Shown here in pieces: positions 33,842 through 41,418 of a stretch of DNA of 64,000 nucleotides. Numbering within the stretch: the stretch's first letter is position 1; every line of letters begins with the position of its first letter. The stretch comes from Micromonospora echinofusca (GTDB lineage Bacteria; Actinomycetota; Actinomycetes; Mycobacteriales; Micromonosporaceae), in the NCBI RefSeq assembly GCF_900091445.1, contig NZ_LT607733.1:3116501-3180500 (forward strand), read 5' to 3'. Under the pieces are notes generated by a model. That model did no database searches. It was not told the origin of the DNA and was given only the letters and a program-made list of their open reading frames with translations. Position numbers and translations under genes: made by a program.

Positions 33842-34615
33842 GTGCCGGATCATGCCGAACCGCCCCACGCCCCGCGCGGCGCCGACGACGCCGTCCGTCC
33901 GGATCCGTCCCGCCGGCCGGTGGAGGCGGTCCTGCTCGACTTCCACGGCACCCTGGCCCAGGTGGAGGAGCCCCGGGAGTGGGTCCTCGCCGCCGCGGCC
34001 GCCTGCGGGGTGACGCTGGAGCGGATGCGGGCCACCGCGCTGGCCGACCGGTTGCTGACCGCCGGCCGGGCGGGCGGGCCGCTGCCGACCCGGGTGCCGC
34101 CCCGGCTGACCGAGCTCTGGGCCGACCGGGATCTCTACCCGCACGCCCACCGGGGCGCCTACACGGGGCTCGCCGAGACCGTGGACGCGGGCATCGAGGG
34201 CTTCGCCGAGGCGCTCTACGAGCGGGTGCTGGTGCCCGAGGGTTGGGTGCCCTACCCGGACACCGCCCCGACCCTGGCCGCGCTGCGCGCCGGGGGCGTA
34301 CGGGTCGCGGTGGTCAGCAACATCGGTTTCGACATCCGGCCGCACTTCGAGGCGTGGGGGCTGGCCGGGCTCGTCGACGCGTTCGTGCTGTCGTACGAGG
34401 TGGGGCGCTGCAAGCCCGACCCGGGCATCTTCCTGCGCGCCTGCGGGATGCTCGGCGTCGACCCGGAGCGGACGCTGATGGTCGGTGACACCCCGGCCGA
34501 CGCGGGCGCCGTGGCGGCCGGGTGCGCGGCGCTGGTGCTGCCGACCGCCGAGGCGGGCCGGGCCAACGGCCTGGGTGCCGTGCTGGACCTGGCCGGGGTC
34601 GGCGAGCAGAGCTAA
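33842..34615 (+). CDS. HAD-superfamily protein with altered motif I
   Basis: Predicted 257 residues from GTG 33842, which is 7 nt after TAGGGT. HAD motifs are VLLDFHGTLAQ (I), VAVVSNIGFD (II), a lysine in GRCKPDPGIF (III) and LMVGDTPADAGAVAAG (IV). Motif I normally reads DxDxT; here the second aspartate is histidine (DFHGT). That residue is the general acid/base of HAD phosphatases, so a dehalogenase-like, slow or non-phosphatase activity is possible. It is not clearly linked to the lanthipeptide genes downstream. Confidence 0.85.
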   Translation: MPDHAEPPHAPRGADDAVRPDPSRRPVEAVLLDFHGTLAQVEEPREWVLAAAAACGVTLERMRATALADRLLTAGRAGGPLPTRVPPRLTELWADRDLYPHAHRGAYTGLAETVDAGIEGFAEALYERVLVPEGWVPYPDTAPTLAALRAGGVRVAVVSNIGFDIRPHFEAWGLAGLVDAFVLSYEVGRCKPDPGIFLRACGMLGVDPERTLMVGDTPADAGAVAAGCAALVLPTAEAGRANGLGAVLDLAGVGEQS

Positions 34616-34648
34616 CAGGACGTCGACAGCACCGTTAACACGCGGTGC

Positions 34649-34664
34649 TAACGCGAAAACGTTA
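34649..34664. promoter_or_regulatory. Possible operator upstream of the second TetR gene
   Basis: TAACG-N6-CGTTA is a 5-bp inverted repeat ending 11 bp before the TetR ATG, in an AT-richer patch that also contains GTTAACA at 34634-34640. Autoregulation would place a repressor site here. Evidence is limited to the palindrome. Confidence 0.45.
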
Positions 34665-34675
34665 TCGTCGCTGTC

Positions 34676-35386
34676 ATGATCACCGAGACGTCGCCCCGGG
34701 ACCGGATCGTCCGGGCCGCCGCAGCGCTGCTCGCCGAGGGAGGCCGCGCGGCGGTCTCCACCCGGGCGGTCGGGCGGGCGGCGGGAGTGCAGGCGCCCAC
34801 GATCTACCGCCAGTTCGGCGACATGCGGGGGCTGCTGGACGCGGCGGCCAGCTACGGGTTCGCCGCGTACCTGCACGCCCAGGCGGCCGGCGACCTCGCC
34901 GGCGACCCCGTCGACGACCTGCGCCGGGGCTGGGACCTGCACGTCGGCTTCGGGGTGACCAACCCGGCGTTCCACGCCCTCATGTACGCCGACCCACGCC
35001 CCGGCGAGACCCCGACCGCGACCCGGGTCGCCGCCGACATCCTGCGCCAGCTCGTGCAGCGGGTCGCCGAGACGGGCCGGCTGCGCACGGGCGTCGACGA
35101 GGCGACCGAGATGCTGCACGCCACCGCGTGCGGGGTGACCCTCAGCCTGATCCGGACCCCGCCCCCGCAGCGCGATCCGGCCCTGTCGACCCGTACCCGG
35201 GAGGCGGTGCTCGCCGCACTGGTCAGCGACTCCGCCGCCGCCCGGGCGACCTCCCGGGCCGACCGTCCGCTCCGGCACGCGGTGGCGCTGCGCGCCGCCC
35301 TGGACACGCTCACCACGGACCTCACCACCGCCGAACGCACCCTGCTGGCCGAATGGCTGGACCGCATGACCAGATCCACCCCCTGA
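34676..35386 (+). CDS. TetR-family transcriptional regulator
   Basis: 236 residues from ATG 34676. The N-terminal helix-turn-helix reads RIVRAAAALLAEGGRAAVSTRAVGRAAGVQAPTIYRQFGDMRGLLDAAA, a very typical TetR head. The C-terminal domain includes HVGFGVTNPAFHALMY and ATEMLHATACGVTLSLIRTPP, which resembles a common actinobacterial ligand domain. The ligand is unknown. Located between the HAD gene and the convergent lipid kinase gene; it has a palindrome just upstream. Confidence 0.9.
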   Translation: MITETSPRDRIVRAAAALLAEGGRAAVSTRAVGRAAGVQAPTIYRQFGDMRGLLDAAASYGFAAYLHAQAAGDLAGDPVDDLRRGWDLHVGFGVTNPAFHALMYADPRPGETPTATRVAADILRQLVQRVAETGRLRTGVDEATEMLHATACGVTLSLIRTPPPQRDPALSTRTREAVLAALVSDSAAARATSRADRPLRHAVALRAALDTLTTDLTTAERTLLAEWLDRMTRSTP

Positions 35387-35516
35387 CCCACGCGTCGATC
35401 ATGCGCTTCTGGTGCCGGTCTCAGCCGCATCCGCATCCACGGCGTGTGCGGGGCACCGCGACCTCCATGACCGACGCCGTTCGGGCGGGGACGACGCCGG
35501 GAGAGCACGCGGCGGG

Positions 35517-36443
35517 TCAGCGGAGGAGGTGCAGGGCGGCGGGGGCGGCCGTGACGGTCAGTGGGAGGGCCAGGGCGCGCTCGCCGTCGGCGTACGTGGT
35601 GATGCCCTCGGCGCTCAGCTCTACCGTACGGGCGCGGTAGCTGCGCACCAGCGGGTGCGCCACATGGGTGCCCCGGTAGATGCGCGGCTTCACCCGCATC
35701 AGGGTGCGCCGGTCGAAGCCGCCGCCCACCACCACGTCGAGCAGGCCGTCGGTCGGGTCCGCGTCCGGGCAGATCCGCATGCCACCGCCGTAGCTGGCGC
35801 AGTTGCCCACCGCCACCAGCACGGCGTCCACCTCGTGTGCCACCCCGTCGAGGCGCAGCGTGTAGCGGCGCGGGCGCAGCCGGGCCAGCTCCACCAGGAT
35901 CGCCAGGTCGTAGCGGCGCGGACCGCTCGGCCAGCGCATCCGGTTGGCGCGCTCGTTGACGATCGCGTCGAAGCCGGCGGCGAGCACCGCCCCGTACCAG
36001 CGCTGCGTGCCGTCGGCCCCCGTCATCCGGGCCAGGTCCACCGGGCGGGTGCAGCCGTCGCGCAGGGCCGCGGCGATGACGTCGGCGGCGGCGAGCGGGT
36101 CGGCCGGGAAGCCGGTGTCGGCCGCGAAGTCGTTGCCGGTGCCGGCGGGCACCGGACCGAACGGGACGGCGGTGCCGGCGACCGCCTGCACCGCGCGGTG
36201 CACGGTCCCGTCGCCGCCGACCACGACCAGGGCCGACGCGCCGTCGCGCACGGCCGCGCGGCAGGCCGCCTCGGCCTCGTCGGCGGTGCCGGCGCGCAGC
36301 GGGCGTACGGGCCGGCCGGCGGCCGCGAGCCGGTGCAGGACCTGCGGCAGCAACCCTCGGTACCGGCCCCGGCCCGCGGTCGGGTTGGCCAGGACGGCGA
36401 CGGGCCCGTCGCCGGCGACGGAGGGGTGATCGTCTGCGGTCAC
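35517..36443 (-). CDS. Diacylglycerol/lipid kinase family protein
   Basis: Predicted 308 residues from GTG 36443, which is 7 nt after TACGGT; an earlier GTG at 36452 overlaps that box. The catalytic-domain motifs are VLANPTAGRGRYRG, VVVGGDGTVHRAVQ (GGDGT nucleotide loop) and PVPAGTGNDFAADTGFP. A C-terminal beta-rich domain includes VAVGNCASYGGGMRICPDADPTDGLLDVVV, as in DgkB/YegS proteins. It would phosphorylate a diacylglycerol or related lipid or sphingoid substrate at the membrane. It is divergent from the lanthipeptide synthetase gene. Confidence 0.9.
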   Translation of the reverse strand: MTADDHPSVAGDGPVAVLANPTAGRGRYRGLLPQVLHRLAAAGRPVRPLRAGTADEAEAACRAAVRDGASALVVVGGDGTVHRAVQAVAGTAVPFGPVPAGTGNDFAADTGFPADPLAAADVIAAALRDGCTRPVDLARMTGADGTQRWYGAVLAAGFDAIVNERANRMRWPSGPRRYDLAILVELARLRPRRYTLRLDGVAHEVDAVLVAVGNCASYGGGMRICPDADPTDGLLDVVVGGGFDRRTLMRVKPRIYRGTHVAHPLVRSYRARTVELSAEGITTYADGERALALPLTVTAAPAALHLLR

Positions 36444-36583
36444 GGCGAGCACCGTACCGCCCCCGGCCGGGTGGGGGCACCGCCCACCGTGCCGCCGCTC
36501 ACCCGCCGACTGGGCACCTCACGACCCGGACGCAACTGACTTTTGTCATGGCCGACCGTGCGGCACGCATTCGTCGTCATGAC

Positions 36584-36678
36584 TGAACGCACTGGAACCG
36601 CCATGGCCCGAACGGACAGACTCATATCCGTCGGCAGGCCGAGCACATCGGCCGAACGACAGAGGCATCGACCGAACA
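36584..36678. promoter_or_regulatory. Repeated GAACG motifs upstream of lanKC
   Basis: GAACG occurs in similar context at 36585, 36610 and 36654 (the latter two as CCGAACGGAC and CCGAACGAC), and CCGAACAGC at 36672. All are on the same strand within 110 bp of the lanKC start. Direct repeats before ramC are bound by RamR in Streptomyces, so these are candidate sites for the LuxR-type regulators of this cluster. Spacing is irregular and no consensus was computed. Confidence 0.35.
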
Positions 36679-36696
36679 GCGGAGGGAGTCGTCACG

Positions 36697-39297
36697 GTGG
36701 ACGAGCGTTACGACAGCTACTGCGCCGCCGACCGGCTCTTCTACGATTCCCTCGGCAGCGCGGTCGAGCAGCCCACGTTCGCGGCGGCGCAGCGAGCCGT
36801 ACCCGACGGCTGGCGCTCCGAGCCGCTCGACGACTGGCTGATCTACGCCCCCGACGGCGGCACGCTGCCCCAGCAGGGCTGGAAGATCCACGTGTCGGCG
36901 ACGCTGGGCAACGCCGAGCGGGTGCTCGACATCGTCTGGGACTACTGCGTACCGCGGGGCCTGTCCTTCAAGTTCCTCCGCGGCCCGCGCACCCTGCTGC
37001 TGCGCAACTCCAAGTACGCCTCCCGGGCGGCCAGCGGCAAGTTCGTCACGGTCTACCCCCGCGACGACGCGGAGCTGGAGCTGGTCTGCAAGGAGCTCGA
37101 CGAGCTGCTCGCCGGCGAGCCGGGCCCGTACATCCTCAGCGACCTGCGCCACGGCGCCGGCCCGGTGCACGTGCGCTACGGCGGCTTCGCCGCCCGCTAC
37201 TGCCACTCCCCCGACGGCCAGGTGGTCCCGGCGATCGAGGACGACACGGGCACGCTGGTGCCCGACCGGCGCGACCCCGTGTTCCACGTGCCGTCCTGGG
37301 TGACCCTGCCCGACTTCCTCGCCCCGCACCTGGCCGCCCGCAACGCCACCAGCACCGACGAGGTGCCGTACCGGATCGAGAAGGTCATCCACTTCTCCAA
37401 CGGCGGCGGTCTCTACGTCGGGCGGGACGTGCGCACCGACACCCAGGTCGTGCTGAAGGAGGCCCGGCCGCACGCCGGCCTCGACGCCGACGGCACCGAC
37501 GCCGTCGCCCGCCTGGCCCGGGAGGCCGACGCGCTGCGCCGCCTCGCCGACCTGCCCCAGGTGCCCCGGGTGCACGACGAGTTCACCCTCGGCGAGCACC
37601 GGTTCCTCGCGCTGGAGTTCGTCGAGGGCCGCGCGCTGAACAAGGTGCTGGTCGACCGGTACCCGCTGATCGACGCCGACGCCACGGACGCCGACCGTGC
37701 CGAGTACACCCGGTGGGCGCTGGACGTGCACCGGCAGGTCGAGGAGGTCGTCACGGCGATCCACGACCGCGGCCTGGTCTACGGCGACCTGCACCTGTTC
37801 AACGTCATGGTCCGCCCGGACGACCGGATCGCGCTGGTCGACTTCGAGGTCGCCGCGCCGATCGACGGTCACCGCCGGCCTGGCCTGCGCAACCAGGGCT
37901 TCGCCGCACCCCGGGACCGCACCGGTCCCGCCGTCGACCGGTACGCCCTGGCCTGCCTGCGGCTGGCGCTGTTCCTGCCGCTGACCCAGCTCGTCCGGCT
38001 CGGGCCGGACAAGGCCGCGCACCTGGCCGACGTGATCGCCGCGCACTTCCCGGTGCCGAGGGACCTCCTCGACGCCGCCGTACGGGAGATCACCGGCACC
38101 GAGGCGGCGGACGCCGGGCCGGCCCCCGACCTCAGCGTCGACGTCGGGCCGGCCCACCGGGACCGCCTCGCCCGGGCGATCCTCGCCAGCGCGACACCCC
38201 AGCGGGACGACCGGCTCTTCCCCGGTGACATCGAGCAGTTCCGCAGCGGCGGGCTCAACCTCGCCCACGGCGCGGCCGGCGTCCTGTACGCCCTGCACGT
38301 CAGCGGCGCCGGGCAATGGCCGGAACACGAGCGGTGGCTGGTCCGCCACGCCACCGCGCCCGCCTCCGGCACCCGGTGCGGCTTCTACGACGGCCTGCAC
38401 GGCGTGGCGTACGCACTGGAGGCGCTCGGCCGCCGGCAGGACGCCCTCGACGTGCTCGACATCTGCCTGCGCCAGCCGCTCGACGGCCTGGACCACAGCC
38501 TCTCCAGCGGCCTCTCCGGCATCGCGCTCAACCTGGCCGAGCTGGCCGGGCGCACCGGCGAGCCGGCCCTGCGCGACGCGGCCTGGCGGGTCGCCGAGCG
38601 GGTGGTCGACCAGCTCGCCGACGACCCGGGGCCGGACATCAGCGGTGGACGCAACCCGTACGCCGGGCTGCTGCGCGGCAGGACCGGGCCGGCGCTGCTG
38701 CTGGTGCGGCTGCACGAGCTGACCGGCGAGCAGTCCCTGCTGGACCACGCCGCCACGGCCCTGCGCCAGGACCTGCGCCGCTGCGTGGTACGCCCCGACG
38801 GCGCGCTGGAGGTCAACGAGGGCTGGCGCACCATGCCCTACCTCGGGCAGGGCAGCGTCGGCATCGGGCTGGTGCTCGACGAGTACCTGCGCCACCGCGC
38901 CGACGAGCGTTTCGCCGAGGCCAGCGCCGGCGTACGCCGCGCCGCCCGGTCCCCGTTCTACGCGCAGTCCGGCCTCTTCGCCGGGCGGGCCGGGATCGTG
39001 GCCTACCTGGCGGCGTACCCCGACGATCCGCAGCGCCGCCGCGAACGCGACGCCCAGGTGGCCCGGCTGGCCTGGCACGCCCTGCCCTACGGCGACGGCA
39101 CCGCGTTCCCGGGCGAGCAGCTGCTGCGGCTGTCCATGGACCTCGGCACCGGCACCGCCGGCGTGCTGCTGGCCCTGGCCGCCGCACGGCCCGACGACCC
39201 GGTGAGCCTGCCGTTCCTCGCGCCCCTGGCGGGCGCCCCCGACTCCCTCGCCTCGGCGAGGGCGACCGACCCGACCGACCAGCACGGAAGGAGGTGA
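36697..39297 (+). CDS. Class III lanthipeptide synthetase LanKC (RamC/AmfT-like)
   Basis: 866 residues, GTG start with GGAGGG upstream. The N-terminal ~235 residues are the lyase-like domain (RYDSYCAADRLFYDSL). A kinase domain follows with Lys254 in VVLKEA, the catalytic loop YGDLHLFN (Asp364, Asn369) and DFE at 382-384 in place of DFG. From about residue 510 a LanC-like cyclase begins (LNLAHGAAGVLYAL, then LSSGLSGIALNL) without the zinc Cys-Cys-His set, as is normal for class III. It phosphorylates and eliminates Ser/Thr of the precursor and forms lanthionine rings. The precursor genes start 6 bp downstream. Confidence 0.95.
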   Translation: MDERYDSYCAADRLFYDSLGSAVEQPTFAAAQRAVPDGWRSEPLDDWLIYAPDGGTLPQQGWKIHVSATLGNAERVLDIVWDYCVPRGLSFKFLRGPRTLLLRNSKYASRAASGKFVTVYPRDDAELELVCKELDELLAGEPGPYILSDLRHGAGPVHVRYGGFAARYCHSPDGQVVPAIEDDTGTLVPDRRDPVFHVPSWVTLPDFLAPHLAARNATSTDEVPYRIEKVIHFSNGGGLYVGRDVRTDTQVVLKEARPHAGLDADGTDAVARLAREADALRRLADLPQVPRVHDEFTLGEHRFLALEFVEGRALNKVLVDRYPLIDADATDADRAEYTRWALDVHRQVEEVVTAIHDRGLVYGDLHLFNVMVRPDDRIALVDFEVAAPIDGHRRPGLRNQGFAAPRDRTGPAVDRYALACLRLALFLPLTQLVRLGPDKAAHLADVIAAHFPVPRDLLDAAVREITGTEAADAGPAPDLSVDVGPAHRDRLARAILASATPQRDDRLFPGDIEQFRSGGLNLAHGAAGVLYALHVSGAGQWPEHERWLVRHATAPASGTRCGFYDGLHGVAYALEALGRRQDALDVLDICLRQPLDGLDHSLSSGLSGIALNLAELAGRTGEPALRDAAWRVAERVVDQLADDPGPDISGGRNPYAGLLRGRTGPALLLVRLHELTGEQSLLDHAATALRQDLRRCVVRPDGALEVNEGWRTMPYLGQGSVGIGLVLDEYLRHRADERFAEASAGVRRAARSPFYAQSGLFAGRAGIVAYLAAYPDDPQRRRERDAQVARLAWHALPYGDGTAFPGEQLLRLSMDLGTGTAGVLLALAAARPDDPVSLPFLAPLAGAPDSLASARATDPTDQHGRR

Positions 39298-39303
39298 CAC
39301 GAC

Positions 39304-39423
39304 ATGGCGCTTCTGGACCTCCAGGGCCTCGAGATGGCCCCCGCCGACCGCACCGGCGGCGGAAGCCGGGCGAGCCTGCTGCTCTGCGGCGACAGCTCGC
39401 TGTCCGTCACGACCTGCAACTGA
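39304..39423 (+). CDS. SapB-like class III lanthipeptide precursor, copy 1
   Basis: 39 residues. The leader starts MALLDLQGLEMAPADRT, with the LLDLQ box recognised by LanKC enzymes. The C-terminal core SRASLLLCGDSSLSVTTCN has two SxxSxxxC modules and, as recalled, differs from Streptomyces SapB (RamS) only in Val for Ile. The expected product is a doubly ringed, amphiphilic peptide that lowers surface tension for aerial growth. GGAAGGAGG lies upstream. It is preceded by lanKC and followed by a second copy. Confidence 0.95.
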   Translation: MALLDLQGLEMAPADRTGGGSRASLLLCGDSSLSVTTCN

Positions 39424-39494
39424 ACCGAACGCCTTCACCGGCGACATGCAGGGCACGACCATCCGACCGACCAGCACACAAGGAGATGATCGAC

Positions 39495-39614
39495 ATGGCG
39501 CTTCTCGACCTTCAGGGCATGGAGATGGCCCCCGCCGACCGCACCGGCGGCGGCAGCCGCGCGAGCCTGCTGCTCTGCGGCGACAGCTCGCTGTCCGTCA
39601 CGACCTGCAACTGA
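39495..39614 (+). CDS. SapB-like class III lanthipeptide precursor, copy 2
   Basis: 39 residues, identical to the first precursor except Met for Leu at position 9 of the leader, so both copies yield the same core peptide. AAGGAG precedes the ATG. Together the two copies raise precursor supply. A strong hairpin begins 16 nt after the stop, so transcripts may mostly end here before the transporter genes. Confidence 0.95.
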   Translation: MALLDLQGMEMAPADRTGGGSRASLLLCGDSSLSVTTCN

Positions 39615-39630
39615 TCAGGTCATCACGCGA

Positions 39631-39664
39631 GGCCCTGGGCGGATGGACGTGTCCGCCCAGGGCC
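39631..39664 (+). terminator. Hairpin between precursor genes and transporter genes
   Basis: A perfect 13-bp stem (39631-39643 with 39652-39664) around an 8-nt loop lies in the 73-bp gap before the first ABC gene. As partial terminator or 3' stabiliser it would give more precursor mRNA than transporter mRNA. Confidence 0.75.
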
Positions 39665-39687
39665 GCACGTCTTCTGCGGGAGGACCG

Positions 39688-41418
39688 ATGCGGACGCCGA
39701 CCGGCTCCGACCGGCTGCTGCGCCGGGTGGTCCGCGACGGCGGCGGATGGACGGTCCTGCTCGGCGCGGTGGCGCTCACCGGCGCCGCCGCCGAACTCGC
39801 CCTGCCCGCCGCGCTCGGGCTCGCGGTCGACGCCGCCGTCGCCGGCGACGGTGGCGCCTGGTGGCCGGCCGCCGCCTGCGGCCTGATCGCCGTCCTCATG
39901 CTCACCGACATCCTCGGCGACGTGGCCAGCGGATACGGCGCGGCCCGGGCAACCGCGCGGCTTCGCCGGCGCCTGCTGCGTCACCTCTTCGCCTGCGACG
40001 TGCGCACCGTCCGCCGCCATCCGGTGGGCGACCTGGTCGGCCGACTCGTCGGGCAGGCCGCCGACGCCGGGCAGGCGGGCACCGCCGTGGTACTGGGCGT
40101 CGTCGCGCTGCTTCCTCCGGTCGGCAGCGTCGTGGCGCTCACCCTGCTCGAACCGCTGCTCGGCCTCACCCTCCTCGGCGGGCTGGCCCTGCTCACGCTG
40201 CTCATGCGCGCCTTCGTCACGGACGCCTCCGCCGCCGTGGCCGGCTACCAGCGGGTGCTGGGGGACATCGCCGGCCGGCTGCTGGAGGCTCTCGGCGGTG
40301 CCCGCACCATCGCCGCCGCCGCGACCGTCGACCGGGAACGCGACCGGGTGCTCGCGGCCCTGCCGGAACTGCGCGGGTACGGCCTGCTCAGCTGGCGGTT
40401 GCTGGCCAGGGCGAGCGCCCGCACCGCCGCCGTCGGCCCGCTGCTCCAGGTGGCCGTCGTGGCCGTCGGCGGGTACGCGCTGACCGTCGGCTGGCTCACC
40501 CCCGGCCAGCTCGTCGCCGCCGTGCAGTACGCGGCCCTCGGCGCCGGGCTCGGCGCGATGCTGGCCACCCTGAACCGGCTGGTGCGCAGCCGCGCGGCGG
40601 CCAGCCGGATCGCCGAACCGCTGGCCCACCCGGTACGCCCCGACGGCACCGAGCCGCTGCCGCCCGGGCGGGGGGAACTGCGGCTGCGCGGGGTGGGCGT
40701 ACGCGCCGACGACGGGCGAACGGTCCTCGACGGGATCGACCTGACCGTACCGGCGGGCGCCACGCTGGCCGTCGTCGGCCGCTCCGGCGCCGGCAAGTCG
40801 ACCCTCGCCGCGGTGGCCGGCCGGCTGCACGACCCGGACAGCGGCGAGGTGCTGCTGGACGGGGTGCCGCTGCGCCGGCTCGCCCCGCCCGCGCTGCGCC
40901 GGGCCGTCGGCCACGCCTTCGACCGGCCCGTCCTGGTCGGCGAGACGGTGCACGACGCGATCGGGCTCGGCCTGCCCGCCACGGCGGCACGACCGCCCGC
41001 CGACGCCGCACCGGCCACCCCTGCGGTGCTGGCCGCGGCGCGCGCGGCGCAGGTCGCCGACGTCGTCGCCCGGCTGCCCGAGGGCTTCCGCACCCGGCTG
41101 GCGGACGCGCCGTTCTCCGGCGGCGAGACGCAGCGCCTCGGGCTGGCCCGCGCGTTCCCCGCCGAGCGGCTGCTCATCCTCGACGACGCCACGTCCAGCC
41201 TCGACACCGCCACCGAGCACCGCATCGCCCGCGCCGTGGCGACCGGCGCCGGCGGCCGTACCCGACTCGTGGTGACCCACCGCGCCGCGACGGCGGCGGC
41301 GGCCGACCTGGTGGCGTGGCTCGACGGCGGGCGGCTGCGGGCCGTGGCGCCACACCGGCGGCTCTGGTCCGACCCGGCCTACCGGGCGGTCTTCGCGCCC
41401 GGCGGGGACGCCCGATGA
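39688..41418 (+). CDS. ABC transporter, membrane-ATPase fusion (RamA/AmfB-like)
   Basis: Predicted 576 residues from ATG 39688, with GGGAGGA upstream; an earlier ATG at 39643 would lie within the hairpin. About six transmembrane helices fill the first ~300 residues. The nucleotide-binding domain has Walker A GRSGAGKST at 364-372, signature SGGETQ at 477-482 and Walker B LLILDDATSSLD near 495-506. It probably pairs with the next gene to export the SapB-like peptide. ATGA overlap couples them. Confidence 0.93.
   Translation: MRTPTGSDRLLRRVVRDGGGWTVLLGAVALTGAAAELALPAALGLAVDAAVAGDGGAWWPAAACGLIAVLMLTDILGDVASGYGAARATARLRRRLLRHLFACDVRTVRRHPVGDLVGRLVGQAADAGQAGTAVVLGVVALLPPVGSVVALTLLEPLLGLTLLGGLALLTLLMRAFVTDASAAVAGYQRVLGDIAGRLLEALGGARTIAAAATVDRERDRVLAALPELRGYGLLSWRLLARASARTAAVGPLLQVAVVAVGGYALTVGWLTPGQLVAAVQYAALGAGLGAMLATLNRLVRSRAAASRIAEPLAHPVRPDGTEPLPPGRGELRLRGVGVRADDGRTVLDGIDLTVPAGATLAVVGRSGAGKSTLAAVAGRLHDPDSGEVLLDGVPLRRLAPPALRRAVGHAFDRPVLVGETVHDAIGLGLPATAARPPADAAPATPAVLAAARAAQVADVVARLPEGFRTRLADAPFSGGETQRLGLARAFPAERLLILDDATSSLDTATEHRIARAVATGAGGRTRLVVTHRAATAAAADLVAWLDGGRLRAVAPHRRLWSDPAYRAVFAPGGDAR

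Larger units (their letters stand above)
39270..39614 (+). repeat. Tandem duplication of the lanthipeptide precursor unit
   Basis: Two direct copies of a ~153-bp unit: 39270-39423 and 39462-39614. Both begin with CCGACCGACCAGCAC, continue through an AAGGAG ribosome site and contain a nearly identical precursor gene. In the first copy the leading bases also encode the end of lanKC, so the duplication captured lanKC 3' sequence. The 38 bp between the copies is unrelated. Confidence 0.85.

Noticed and set aside
36622..39477. A 951-codon open frame on the minus strand opposite lanKC
   Set aside because: Composition is that of an antisense shadow; lanKC has all expected motifs and a ribosome site.
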